From assembly GCF_030272615.1 (NCBI RefSeq), contig NC_081410.1, forward strand, positions 505,437,442 to 505,501,441: a stretch of 64,000 nucleotides of DNA, in the 5' to 3' direction. The DNA comes from Cryptomeria japonica. Its lineage: Eukaryota > Streptophyta > Pinopsida > Cupressales > Cupressaceae. Below the pieces are notes generated by a model that worked only from the letters and a program-made list of their open reading frames with translations, ran no database searches and was not told the DNA's origin. Numbering within the stretch: position 1 is the first letter of the stretch; each line of letters begins with the position of its first letter. Both the position numbers and the translations under genes were made by a program. Below, piece by piece: positions 33,869-45,777 of this stretch.

Positions 33869-34172
33869 GGTATAATCCTTAGGGGTAAGGCATCTAATTG
33901 AAGATCATGCATTTTACCCTCAGATGGTGGTAAGAAGTCACAATTCTTCTTTACTGTAAGATATGTTGAGTATTCACTTAACCGACGAAGCATTTAATGC
34001 GGTTGTAAGTTAACTTTTTGGTTATAAAGCACTGAAATTTCTCATTTCAACTTACCAAAGCATTCAAGTATTCAAAGAGTGCAAAAGTTGAGCACCAGCA
34101 TTCAAGAAGTGAAGCAACAAGGATTTTTCAGGGCATCCAAGGTTTTCAGTTAAAAGGTATTTATCTTACGAC
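33869..34172 (+). promoter_or_regulatory. Intergenic spacer of element D with a second TATA box
   Basis: About 300 bases between the two reading frames. TTTGGTTATAAAGCACTG (TATA at 34022-34029) is followed by a C/A-rich, leader-like stretch and the start codon at 34173, 151 bases after the TATA. A promoter at this place would give ORF2 its own transcript. AAGGTATTT near 34156 could be a splice donor, but no partner is proposed. Confidence 0.5.
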
Positions 34173-37100
34173 ATGGCTTCTTCATCTTCCATTCCTGAAT
34201 TCATTGCAAACCCTACTATTGTGGAAAATATCAAGCAACCTAGACTACTCTTTAAGATCATCCCTAAGATAGCTAAGTTGAATGACTCCATTGGTGCATT
34301 TTCAAAAATCTTGAAGGGAGTTGCATTTGCTAAAGACCCTAGGGAATACATTCACTATAACATTGAAGATTTAGGGTCCAAGGATATAAAGAACATGTTT
34401 ATGAATGTTATCACTGACAACCAAGGTGTAGTCAAACCGGAACACAAAATTGTGGAAGATTTAGGGTTCATTGACATCCTTCACATTCCTAAATTTTTAG
34501 ATGAGATTGTTCATTATGTTCTTAGTAGAGTTCACAGTGAATTTTTATGGCTAGACTGAGTTTTCAAAATCACTAAGGAAGCAATTAAGGCTGTTATTGG
34601 TTTACCTTCTACTGGCACTAGGCCTGAGAAGAAAAAGAAAATTCCAAACAAAAAGGTTATGAACTTAACTGGCACAACATCAGATAACAGATCACTTAGG
34701 GTTAGTGACATAACTGATAATAATGTTAAATATGCTAGTATGGTTATTGGATATAAGGTGGCTCATACTAATAGGCTGAATTCTGTTTCAAGTCTATGCA
34801 TTCATAGTGCCTATGAGATGTTAATGAACAATGCTAAAATTGATTTGTGTGAGTGGTTGAAAGATGAACTAATAGAAAATCTGGATAAGATCAAAGGTGA
34901 CAAGAAGGGAACTTTCAAATTTGGCAATTTAATTGTATGTTTAAATCAAAGCTAGTAGCCAGGGTTGAATCGAAGTGACTTGGGGACAATGACCAATATA
35001 ATGCTATATTTCTCAAAGGTGATTCCCGGTATAGGCCACAAAGGCTTTGCCTATGATATTTCTATTGGAAAACAGATAAAGGAGGCAATTACCGGCATGG
35101 GTTCAGATGGTGACAAGCATGTAAAAGAGTATTTCAAGGACTTTCATGCTAAAATGAGACAAAGGGAAAGAATCCCTCAAAGCATTGTTGAAAAATATGA
35201 CAAACATATATGCTTTGTAACTAAAAGAGATGAAGTATGGATGGAGGTAGTTAGACCTAGATCTGTTTGGATAACTGAGATGGGTTATGTAGTGGATTCA
35301 AACATCTTGGAATCTTATGCCAAGATACTCCTAGATGCTCCACCAGAACCGACAAAAAATATCTTTGGCACTGTAGAAACTATAGAGAGTGATGTTACTA
35401 TTCAAAAGCAGAGGAAGAAAAGAGACAAAATGATAAAAGATGCTTCGAAGTTTGTTGAAGTTGTTAAAAAGGGATTGTTGAAACTTGATCCGATGAGTGG
35501 TGTTGTTGAACAAGAAAGAAAATCAGAACAACAATCGGTAGCACATATTTCTCCTGTGGCTACCTCATCCAACTCTGATAGTAATAAGGCTGCAGAATTC
35601 AAAAGAGTGGAAAGGAAGAAGAGAAGACCCGCATCGACACCCGCTCCATCACCAAAGAAAACAAGGACACTAAGAAAGAAACAACAGGCTGTGAGAGAGC
35701 CTAGTAGTCTGAAGAAGAAGAAAGTTACACAGAAGAAACCGAAACAAAAGGTATCCGATACTCTTTCACTGGCAGAACTTATCAATGAAATAACTCAGGA
35801 TGGCAATCTTGGTAATGTTAGTAAGTTTTATCATTCTTTCAAAGATTGTGATAGGGATACCATTGAGGAGAGTATATTTTTGTATCTAGATATATATAAG
35901 AAAGTTCTTATTGAAGTTATAGATGTTCTTCCAAATGATTTATATCTGAGACTTGAAGCCAAGAGAATGTCTATTATGGAACTAGATAAGAAATGCAAGG
36001 TTGAGGCACTGTTAGCGGTTCATTCTGTTAAGTCTAAGCAATAAATTGATGATTTGATATCTAAAGCTAACATAACTATTTTTGCAAGTGGCCACCAACA
36101 AGTTAGCCTCATGGCCGACAGATTAAAAGAGATAGCAGATGAAACTGCAGATAAGTGGGACATATTCTTTGTAGAAAAAGAGAAAAGAGAAGAAAATGAA
36201 AGACAAAAAGTTGATAAATCCTTCACTAAGGTATATAAGAATACAAATAAGGGTAAGAGTAAGGTTGGAAGTGTTCCTGATTTCACAATAAAAGGTAACT
36301 TACGTCCACCGGCACAGGACACCCCACCGGCAGTAGCAGAGGCATCGACAGAAATGCAAAATCAGCTTGAAGAGAAGTCAAAGGAAGTAAAAATAGATGA
36401 TGTTGATCCCGAGTTAGACATTCTATTCACAATGAATGTTGACACTTAGGACATCAATATTGTATTGGATAAAGAAATTGCTGAGAAAAAGAAATCTGAA
36501 TCTGCAAATGTTGAGAAACTTGACTCACCGGTAAAGGTAGTTGACACTCAACAAAATGTTGAGATACCAGCAGAAAAAGAACAAGAACAAGCATAAACTG
36601 AACCGACAGAAAACAAGAATGAGAACAAGAATGAGAATAAGGAAGAGAAATTGGTTAAAGTGGTTGAACAGGTATCTGGAGAAGAGAAAAAAATTATTGC
36701 AGAACCTAGCACTTCTCCCAATACTTCAACTATGGATTTCAGACTGACAAATGTCACAGATGTATTATTGGGTTCAATAAAGAAGATAACTAAATGCAAT
36801 GCCTTATAATTTAAGGCTATTGATGACTCTCTACTGATTTTGCAAATGATTGCACCTGCATGCAAGGTAGATCACATTGTTGGCTCAATAAGTAAATTGG
36901 ACACATTGTCCAAATTCATTTCCTATAACATTAAGTTAGTAGATAAAATAAATGAGGAAACTATTCAGAAAAGATTTAATAAGGAAAAGAAAGATTTCTT
37001 TGACAAAACAATAAAGGATTGTATAGAACAGATTGATTCATTACTACCGACATTGAATTCCACTATTTTGGAATACAAGGAATTGTACATGGAAGCTTGC

Positions 37101-37526
37101 CAACCTCATCACTTAACATAAGATATTGATGAACAAATAAAGAAAAATCAGAAGGAGATTGATGACATTGTAGATAACATGGTTGGTTCTTTGGAACTAA
37201 CATCAGTTTTGGATCAGGAAATGGCTATCTATGAAGAAAAGATTGAAAAACTGGAAAGAGAGAAAGCAAGACTGAAGATGAAAACCCAAGAGTTAAAGAC
37301 TAAACTTGGTCCTAAATTGGATAATCTTATAACACACTGGAATGAACTATCCAAGGCAACAATTCAAGGAGATATATCATTAGAGAAACATATGAATTAT
37401 TTCACTGGGATGATCAGGCAAACAGAGACAATAAAATCTGACAGTACAAAGTTTTTGCGCAGTCTTAACTTGGTTTTGGCAGATATTTTTCAAATTGTAC
37501 ATAACCGGCTACAGGTATCTAAGTAA
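34173..37526 (+). pseudogene. 1117-codon accessory ORF of element D, function unknown
   Basis: A single frame from ATG 34173 to TAA 37524, with stops at 34557, 34953, 34956, 36042, 36447, 36594, 36807 and 37119 but no frameshift over 3.3 kb. Every stop can be explained by a C-to-T or G-to-A change. The N-terminal ~400 residues look globular (FKITKEAIKAVIGLPSTG near residue 130; PGIGHKGFAYDI). A strongly basic linker follows (KRVERKKRRPAS, RTLRKKQQ, KKKKVTQKKPKQK, residues ~475-530), which could be a nuclear signal. The C-terminal third is charged and helical, with a coiled coil at ~1014-1045 (EEKIEKLEREKARLKMK) and HWNELSKA after it. No enzyme motif is seen. It resembles the LTR ORF of element G in plan. 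Confidence 0.8.
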
Positions 37527-37725
37527 TTTTTGAATTTTTGAGACATTTGACATCCTTTGTCATTGATGTCAAAGGGGGAGTGGTATAATGAGAAAAATGT
37601 ACAGAGTAAGGCATGGTGAAAAGTGAACAAAAGGAGATCATTTGCTCAGGGGGAGCAATTTCAGTTTTGGATTTTAGTTTTTGGTTTTTCTCATGAGCGT
37701 TTTCATCAATGCCAAAGGGGGAGAT
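37527..37725 (+). other. 3' region of element D with repeated polypurine tracts
   Basis: CAAAGGGGGAG at 37570-37580, a shorter CAGGGGGAGC near 37647, and CAAAGGGGGAGA at 37713-37724 against the 3' LTR. This is the same doubled arrangement as in A and B. Confidence 0.75.
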
Positions 37726-38633
37726 TGTTGGGATTATACACTCAGATGAGAATGGAATATGTTGTCATTGATGGAAAATAGGTTCAACTAAGTGGCAACA
37801 AGGTTCAACATGATTCACGGGTTATATCGACAAAAGACTTCACCTACCAGCACCGACAGATACAACAAGGTTTATTAGCACCGACATCCTGTTTACATCG
37901 GCAAAAAATCATACCGGCATCCAAAGCCGACTTGGCAATAATATTGTTTATGCGAAATGTTTATGTAATGTAAATTGTAATTGTATACCCAGTATGATGT
38001 ATTGTAAAGACTCATATATGTATGATATCTTGTAGGTCATTTGGGAAGTAATGGTATGTGAAGTAGGTAATAAAATGTGTGTATGATACCGGATAAATGT
38101 ATATGCACTTTGATGTATTTATTTTAAGAGCGAATAAAAAGTAGAGCAGAGCAAAGACTATTTACCAGCAAGGTTTTGGCAGAGGTATCAGACAGAGCTT
38201 AAACCGGTACTGAATCCAGCATTGTACTTGCTATTTTAAAGTAGTACATTGTTATTGGATTTAACCATCCAATTGTGTAGTCAGTGGGACTCCATTTTGT
38301 GTTGAGCAGTAAGCTCTAGGCAATTGGCCTTCCTGCATGTGCATGCCCCTATTGTATTGAGTAATACTTATTCATATTGGCCAGTGAGTAAATATTGTGG
38401 GTCACAAATCCCACCGAGGTTTTTCCCCTATCGAGTTTCCTCGCCAAAATATCTGTGTTATGGTGTGCATTGATGCTGATTCTTTTGTTTCTCTTTACTG
38501 CATTATTATGTGCTTACCGGTATATTAGTTTCAGTTATAAAGATGCAAATAAGTTTAAATCTTTCATCTACTGGTTAGACACTAGTTCACCCCCCCCCTC
38601 TCAATGTCTTTGGGATTAACCAAATATCTAACA
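37726..38633 (+). repeat. 3' LTR of element D
   Basis: TGTTGGGATTATACAC to ATATCTAACA, roughly 92% identical to the 5' LTR over the first 240 bases compared by eye. Contains AATCCCACCGAGG / TTTTTCCCC (38406-38428) and a C8 run (38590-38597). Confidence 0.93.
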
Positions 38634-38638
38634 GTTAT

Positions 38639-39990
38639 AACTTCTTTTAAGAGCATACATGATAAATCTAATGATGTGCTTGATTTGATTCACACTGACT
38701 TATGTGGTCTTGCAATGACTAGAAGCTTTCAAGGCGATAGGTATTTTGTGTTGATTATTGATGACTATTCTAGGATGATGTGGGTGACTTTTCTTAGGGA
38801 GAAGTTTGAAGCCTTTGAGAAATTCAAGATCTTTAAAGCAAAGGTTGAAACAAAAACTGGATTGAAAATCAAATGTCTAAGATCGGATTAAGGCGGTGAG
38901 TTCACTTCTCATGAATTTAAAGTTATTGTGAGACAAATAAATTTAGGAGATAGTTATCTGCACCTCGAACTCCTCAACAAAATGGAGTAGTGGAAAGAAA
39001 TAATAGAACCATTTTGGATGCAACAAGATCTATGATGATGGAAGCCAAATTGCCTCACATCTACTGGAAAGAAGCAATGAGTACAACAATCTACACATTC
39101 AACAAAGTTCACATCAAAGGTGAAACTGGTAAGACCCCTTATGAATTATGGTTTGGACATGATTCAAAAGAGATGATTCAATTGGGAAGTTTGATCCTAG
39201 ATTTGATGAAGGGATATTTCTTGGTTATTCAATTCAAAGCAAAGCATAGATGTTATAACAAAAGATTACAGCAAATTGTGGAGAGCACTAATGTGAAAGT
39301 GGATGAGCAATACAAAAATCCATCTATATCATATGACAGGGAACCGACAATGCCTCAACCAGTACAAGAAACTGAGACAGTTACACCGGTACAATTCAAA
39401 AATTCAACTGTGACTGATGATCAAAGCAGTGAACCTGAAGTTCAGAAAACACCAAGGTATGTAAGATTAAATCATTCTGAAGATCAAATCATTGGAGATA
39501 GAGACAAGGGAATTATGACAAGAAGAAGACTAGCAAATGAAGAGGTATGTCTTATTTCTCTAATTGAACCGGAATATGTTATTGAAGCTTGTAAAGATGA
39601 ACATTGGTTAAAGGCTATGAAAGATGAATTAGATCAGATAGAGAAAAATGAAACTTGGACTTTACTTCCCTGACCTAAAAATAAGAATGTTATTGGAACT
39701 AAATGGGTTTTTAGGAGTAAATTGAATGAGGATGGTCAAGTTGTAAGAAACAAGGCTAGATTGGTTTGTAAAGGATATTCTCAAATGGAAGGAATTGATT
39801 ATGGTGAGACATTTGCACCTGTAACTAGAATTGAAGCTGTTAGACTATTTCTTGCCTATGCAGCTTATAAGAACTATAAGGTTTATCAAATGGATGTTAA
39901 ATGTACATTTTTGAATGGTGAACTTGAGGAAGAAGTGTACATTGAGAAACCTAGTGGATTTTCACTAACAAATAATAAAGATATGGTTTG
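38639..39990 (+). pseudogene. Pol of element C, part 2 (integrase and start of RT)
   Basis: Continues the integrase after D: LIHTDLCG (first Asp), IDDYSRMMW, CLRSD then a TAA and GGEF. A frameshift follows near 38930, then VERNNRTILDATRSM with the catalytic Glu, and a degraded C-terminal part. RT starts with LKAMKDELDQIEKNETW, a TGA at 39671, then [36 protein letters not shown] and [19 protein letters not shown]. The match ends at NNKDMVC near 39990, where the TG-repeat end of the F LTR begins. Confidence 0.9.
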
Positions 39991-41000
39991 TGTGTGTGTG
40001 AAAAGTGGACTCGTATCTGTATTTGAAATACACAACACTTCAATTAAGTCATTAGATGCATAGTTAGTAAATCAATAATCAAGAAATAATAAACCATTAC
40101 AAAGTGACCTATTGCCTTCTAGTAGATGCGAGTTTTGATTCCTCTCAGATTGCTAAGCTATCCAGTGACTAGACAACACCTAAACAAAGGATTTTTAAAT
40201 CTATATGAGCATGAATATGAGCTAAATGGATGCAAGATTTAAGCTAGATATGCAAGATTAATCTAACATGATTTAAGAAATATATGAATATTTAAGCTAA
40301 ATGATTTAAGCAATATGAAATAACTAATATGCAATATCTCAATTCAAATTATCAATGAACCTAGAGTAAAAACAACATAATAACAATATATTCTCCAGGA
40401 TCTCTAATTAGGAGATGAGAGCCTGAATTTATAGAAAATTCAGAAAGAAACCAACAGCTGAGATCAAATGATGATGAGCGGTCAAGATTTTCCAAGAGGA
40501 AGCACAATCCAAGTGAATTGATGTGATTGGATTCTTTTCTCAGTTTTAAAGGAAATTGAACTAAAATTAAGATAAAATCAGGAAAAAACTTATTTATTCT
40601 CTATTTCATTCAATTTTAATATTTAATTGTTTTATTTGCTTTCTTTGAGATTATTTATCAATTTTTAAATTTTTTTTCAAGATATCTCCATTTGATTTCT
40701 TTTCTCAAATTTTAAATTCTTTTTTGGTCAATTAATTCCTCTTTTTGATGATTTAATGGCAAATTGATTTATTTAATTAAATATGCTAGGATATTCAATA
40801 AAATAAATAGGATAATTGTTTAAAAATGATTTACTTGGAATGATTAATTAATATTGAGTTATTGATTTGCCATGTGACATTGATGATTTTAGAAATTAAT
40901 TGTGTGCTCAAGATTGATTTAATTTCCTTTGGTTAGGACCTTGGTGATGTTGTCGAGATTAGGGGTTTATGGTTTAGATGAACATTTTTAGGGTATTACA
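39990..41000 (-). repeat. 3' LTR of element F (~1.0 kb)
   Basis: The minus strand starts TGTAATACCCTAAAAATG at 41000, directly after a purine tract, and ends in a CA repeat (TTTTCACACACACACA) at about 39990, where C sequence resumes. The exact lower edge is ambiguous within the repeat. A TATA box TTCTATAAATTCAGG lies near 40440-40426 on the minus strand. The start resembles the H LTR. Confidence 0.65.
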
Positions 41001-41016
41001 TTTGCCTCTCTTTGAA
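41001..41016 (-). other. Polypurine tract of element F
   Basis: The minus strand reads TTCAAAGAGAGGCAAA immediately before the TGTAATACCC LTR start. This fixes the orientation of F. Confidence 0.65.
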
Positions 41017-44000
41017 TTAATGTGCTGGTAGCGCGTTGGTTCAAAGAATAGTTGATGTCTAGGAGATACCAGTTCTGAACTTGATTGATCATGAACCAGA
41101 TGAAGAGTGAGGTGTTTAGCTTGATTTAAAGCGATGAAGCTGAACCGAGTTGATTAAAGCGATATCGATACCGAACTTTATTGAACAAGGAACGATAGAG
41201 AGCAAAGATACCGAACTTGAACTTGATTGATCAAGAAGTGGATCTTACTGATCTAGAACTTGATTGAACTAGACATAGTGAGCGAAGAGAAAACCGATCT
41301 TGAACTTGATTGATCAAGACATGATGAGCAAAGATAAACTATCCAACTTGATTCAATGCGATGAAACGAAACACTTGCTTAGATTGAGTGTGTGATCAAA
41401 GAAACTCTTTAAACCCTTGATTGAGTTTAAATGAATAATCAGCTTGATGAAAAAGTGATGAAATTGATTAACGTTAAGAGATTGATTTAGACAAAGACAA
41501 TATCAGCTTGATTTGAAGCGATGAAACTAATATGCCCCTAGAGATTGATTTGATGAAGCTTAGCTGCTCGACTTGTAACAAAGATTTTTGAAAGAAATTC
41601 TCGACTTTGAGGTCATGAGTATGCCCCCTCGGGGGCGAAATCAAAAGATAGCGAGGGTTGCGTAGTGATTTTAGGCAAAAAAAAATTTCTAAGTTATTTG
41701 AGCACAAAGATAAATGTTGAAGATTAAAATCAGAGTTAATGTGAGAATTAAATTGATATTTAGCATTTATTAACAAGAAATTGAGTGCAAATTGAAGAAG
41801 AGAATGAGCAGTTGATGAAAGTGCTAAGTGGTCAACGTTGTGAAATTTTGATGAGAGAATTGACATCAGATTTCAATTTTGATCCCGAAAATGGACTCAG
41901 GACAACCGATTTATGAGCTCTTGATTTGATTTCATCGTACTTGTATTGATTGATTATGAGATGTTGTTCTATATGCTTTATTCTATATGTATGTAATGCA
42001 GATGAATATGGATGTTTGTTGTTTTGTTTCTTTTTATGCAAATAAATGAGGATAATGAGTAACTAGTAATGCAAATGTTTATTTTTCTTCATGCAATAAT
42101 ATGAATGCAAATAAGTGTAAAATGAAATGTATGGATCTATAGAAGATGTTCATGTATGCAGCTAACATCTCAATACACAAGTACTCGATCAGAGAAACAA
42201 TGATGAAAAAGAAACCACTTAGCCGAGAAAATGACGATTGCGTCAAACTCTCATTCAGAAGATAAAGAGATTATTGTTATCGTATCGAAATCACTCTAAA
42301 TTCACAAAATACAGCATGAAATGCAACCTAAACCTAGTCACTGGATTTGAAATGCTTAAGTTTCATCACTGAGTGTTTTACAACCACACCAGGAAGATTA
42401 GAGCTCCTTGCTTTTCATGTGCAATATTAATTATCTTGTCCGCAATGACCCTTTGTTCATTCATATCCTTGGATAGATTATGCATGCATCTGGATTGCAC
42501 ATTAAAAAAATTCCCTCAAACAGACAAAGAAATGACTCCAACCTCCCTGTAGCATACAAATAAACAGAGTCGAGGTATGTGTGGTGATTTCACCTGGATG
42601 TGAAGGCACTTATCATAGACACCCGGCTAATTAGATGTTTTTGGATCATCAGATTCATTCCTACAAGTAGAAAACAAAGAAAAGTATTATGCTCCCAATC
42701 CTTGCTCCTCTTAGTCAAGATAGACTTCCTCGAGTTACTCAGAGGGAATAATAAGCGAAAGCCAATGTAAAAGACAACACACAAACAAAATTTCATGCAT
42801 ATCTCAAACAATTTAGTGATTGTTTTCACTAGTCTTGTTTTGCTTGTTTACTCAGTGATAAAACTCTTCAGTAGTTAGGAGACAAGTGACTGAATCAGAG
42901 TGGATGACCGGGTATCACTGATAGAAAGATGACTTGGTTGATACTACTTAGGACATGTAAGTTGATCAGTCGATTACCCTAAGACTAGGACAATGATTGG
43001 TTTCAAGCCATGAGGGTTCTAAAAGAAGTAGGATGTCACAAAAGTGACTAAAAGATATGTACAAGCTAAATCAAAGATGCAAAAAAATAGAAATGCCAAC
43101 GTTACGTTGAGAGATGGAGTGCTTGAGTACAAGAGGCGCCTGTTTGCTAGGTTTTCACCTTCTTGGCAAAGATTATTTTTATTTTTATTTTTAGGACTTT
43201 TTTTGATTTTTAGGATTTCTTCAGGACTTTTTATGATTTTTGAGATTTTTTAATGTTTGCCCCTAGTGTCTAGCAAGGCAAAAGGGATTTTGAGTACATG
43301 AATGGATAAGCGAATGATGGTGGATGCTTTCAAGGACTATCTCACAATGTTAATCCAACACAGGGACCAGATATAGTAATGTACAACAAGGATTTCAGCG
43401 ATGTAAAGCAAGGATTTTAGCGATGCAAAGCAAGGATATAGCGTCATGAAGCCATATGGTCCAAAGAAGTGGCTATGTCAAGAGGTTTGTGGAAGGCACG
43501 CTTTTGTATTTTGTCCATAGTGTTGATCAAGATCAAGGAATAGATCTGGATAGGGGACAAATAGGATAATCAAGATCAAAGGTGGTAATGAAGGATGTAA
43601 GCAAGCAATGGATAGGAGCTAAAGGGTCTGGAAAAAGTGTAATAGATAGGACACATGAAACTTGCAAGGATCCTTAACCTTGTCAAGATCAAAGGTGGAA
43701 AAGGGATATGAATGTAGATAGAGCAAATGAGGGATAATGGAGGATGAAGGATAATAGATGGATGTACATGGATGAAACTTTCCCCCAGTGTAAAGTGCAA
43801 AAGGATAATGGATTACACATGACGTCTGTTTGCCAGGTTTTCATCATGGTACTTGCCCAAGGCGCCACAAGAAGTGGTTTTCACTCGTGGACGAAATTAT
43901 TTCTTTACTATTTTTTTCTGATTTTTTTTTTTTGGAAGATAATGGAGGCATGATAGGGGATGGAAGAATGGTGTAGAGGCACCTAAGCACACAAGCATAC

Positions 44001-45063
44001 CAAGAGGTCAAAAGTCATAATATGAGCAATTTTATTGTATTTGAGTCATTCATAATGTATTAAGGTTATTTGAGTCCATTAAATCATAATATGTGAGGCT
44101 AAATGAGCCATTTTGCCCAAAGATATCATATATGGTCCATCTTGAAGTGTTAAAAGTGTCCATGTAAGGGTTAGAGTCATTTATGTCAAAAATGCAAAAA
44201 ATTTAAAAATTGTAAAGTTGCAACATTGCCAAAAAATGCAACAAAAATGTAAAAATGAAATCCATTGGTCATGAGGTGGTTAGAGTAGTTAGGAAGGAGT
44301 TGGAAATGGTTTATAAAACCATGTTTGGTCAAAATCAAGAGGGTAGAGCAGTTTGGAGGGGTTTGACAAAGATTATCCATCAAGCCCTTAAACTATCATG
44401 AGGTTTTAAGGAATCTGTGGCTGTCATAGATCCATGGAGAATCACATTTGGTGTAATTTTATATTTAGATGTTATTGAATGATATATTAATGAAATATAT
44501 TTCAGATGAATCCTTTCTTATGCATTTTTGTGGAGTATTTGGCAAGATATGTTTGTTTTTACAATAATTGTCAAAACCCTGCCAACGGTTACCCATTTTT
44601 GGGACAATTATCATAACATTTGAGTTAACCATTAGATCTGGCTGAAATTTGGAGATAAATTGTCTAACTTAGTAATATAAAGTCTGACCAAAGTGATTTT
44701 ATTTAGGATCAATATTTAAAAAGTTATTTATGACTATTTGTTACAATTCATGGTGAAAGGCAGACTGGTGAAGGCAATAGCAATCCGGTTGCAGCATTTG
44801 GTGTGGTCACATGAGGAAAGTTAATGAAGAAATGATATATGTTTTGGAAAGGTCTCTGAATATTCTTGGTGAAAACAGTTTTTAAGGGATGAAACCCTGA
44901 ACTAGAGTATTCCATGGCAAATAAGAATTTGTTCTCTCATGTTATGGTAAATGTTATGATCTAAAATCTTGAATTAAGGTCTGTAGGGATGTAATATAAC
45001 CTTTGAAATTGCTTTGGAGTTGAGAATAGTGGTTGATCTTTTTATATGCCTCTTGATTCAAGT
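41017..45063 (-). other. Long 3' non-coding region of element F
   Basis: About 4 kb without a credible ORF, lying where an autonomous element would have pol. It holds degenerate repeats: GAACTTGATTGATCA-type words four times in 41077-41320, a 21 bp CAAGGATTTTAGCGATG unit about three times in 43387-43445, and two related segments around CTGTTTGC(T/C)AGGTTTTCA (43140 and 43827) next to poly-T/TTTTTATTTT stretches. Purpose unknown; it may be filler sequence as in LARDs. Confidence 0.45.
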
Positions 45064-45371
45064 TTAAAGTCTACCCTTGAATGAAGGTTTTATGGTTTGT
45101 GATAGATGCTTTGCATCAAAGAAGGACCCCATCGTCTCACTTCTTTGGATGGTACCCTTGGAATATGAGTTGCAATAGATCATGGCTATGAAGGTATGCT
45201 CAAAGATGTTGGTAGGATAATGAAATGAAACTAAGGCAAGGACTTATGCAAAGGATTGGATAAGAGGGATGGAAGGGTGGAAAAGAGGTGTTGGATAATG
45301 GATGGGATGTTGGAAGAATTATGTATGGCTAGATGGAAATGTTGGAAAGATCAATATTGACACACACCTTG
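45064..45371 (-). pseudogene. Element F reading frame, part after element E
   Basis: Counting the target duplication once, the F frame continues from NPSR into CVSILIFPTFPSSHT, a stop, further residues including FFDAKHLSQTIKPSFKGRL and a stop at 45064. Two internal stops are present. I do not recognise a domain. The continuity suggests E landed inside F coding sequence, but this stretch is short enough that chance openness is possible. Confidence 0.35.
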
Positions 45372-45717
45372 TGTTAAAATATGGTGGCTGATCAGCAAAG
45401 TATTATACACTTAGCACGTTTCGTTGATGAAAACCAACATTGTAATAAAACCTTAAAAAGGCCGACTTTGTTTGTTGCCCTAAAAATGCATGTTATAAGC
45501 GACTGGGATGCTTAAGGAATTGTAAGGTTAATGTACTGTTTTTGCTGGATAATAAGAAAGATTGGAAGACTGTGTATGGTGGACGTAACCCATTCTGGGC
45601 GAACCATGTTAAATCTCTGTGTTATCTGTGTCATGTTTTATTTCTTTATCTTTTGTATTTAAATCTGCATATAATTGTTAGTTCATATTTGCTTCAAATC
45701 TGCTTGAAACCCTAACA
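45372..45717 (+). repeat. 5' LTR of element E
   Basis: TGTTAAAATATGGTGG to ACCCTAACA, 346 bp, same length as the 3' copy. Confidence 0.96.
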
Positions 45718-45719
45718 AT

Positions 45720-45731
45720 TGGTATCAGAGC
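45720..45731 (+). other. Primer-binding site of element E
   Basis: TGGTATCAGAGC, perfect initiator-Met type, two bases after the LTR. Confidence 0.92.
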
Positions 45732-45777
45732 AAGGTTTTCTATAAATTGGTAGGACTTTCAGATTTGAGTGGGAGCA

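Larger units (their letters stand above)
31761..38633 (+). mobile_element. Non-autonomous LTR element D with zinc-knuckle and accessory ORFs
   Basis: LTRs 31761-32678 (918 bp) and 37726-38633 (908 bp), initiator-Met primer site, and polypurine tract CAAAGGGGGAGA, all closely like the Sirevirus-like copias around it. Flanks gttag (31756-31760) and gttat (38634-38638) are a near-perfect duplication. LTR divergence is roughly 8% by eye, so it is older than B. Between the LTRs there is no protease, integrase, RT or RNase H. There are only two reading frames: a coiled-coil protein with four zinc knuckles and a 1117-codon ORF. Mobilisation must have relied on an autonomous relative. Confidence 0.9.
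28820..39990 (+). mobile_element. Ty1/copia element C, split by D and truncated by F
   Basis: 5' LTR 28820-30079, primer site, Gag and Pol to the start of integrase (31760), then element D (31761-38633), then the rest of integrase and the first part of RT (38639-39990). At that point the minus-strand element F begins. The amino-acid sequence continues across D (CKECQLGKQVS before, SFKSIHDKSNDVLDLIHTDLCG after), which proves the split. The remainder of C lies beyond F and G, outside the window. Confidence 0.9.
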
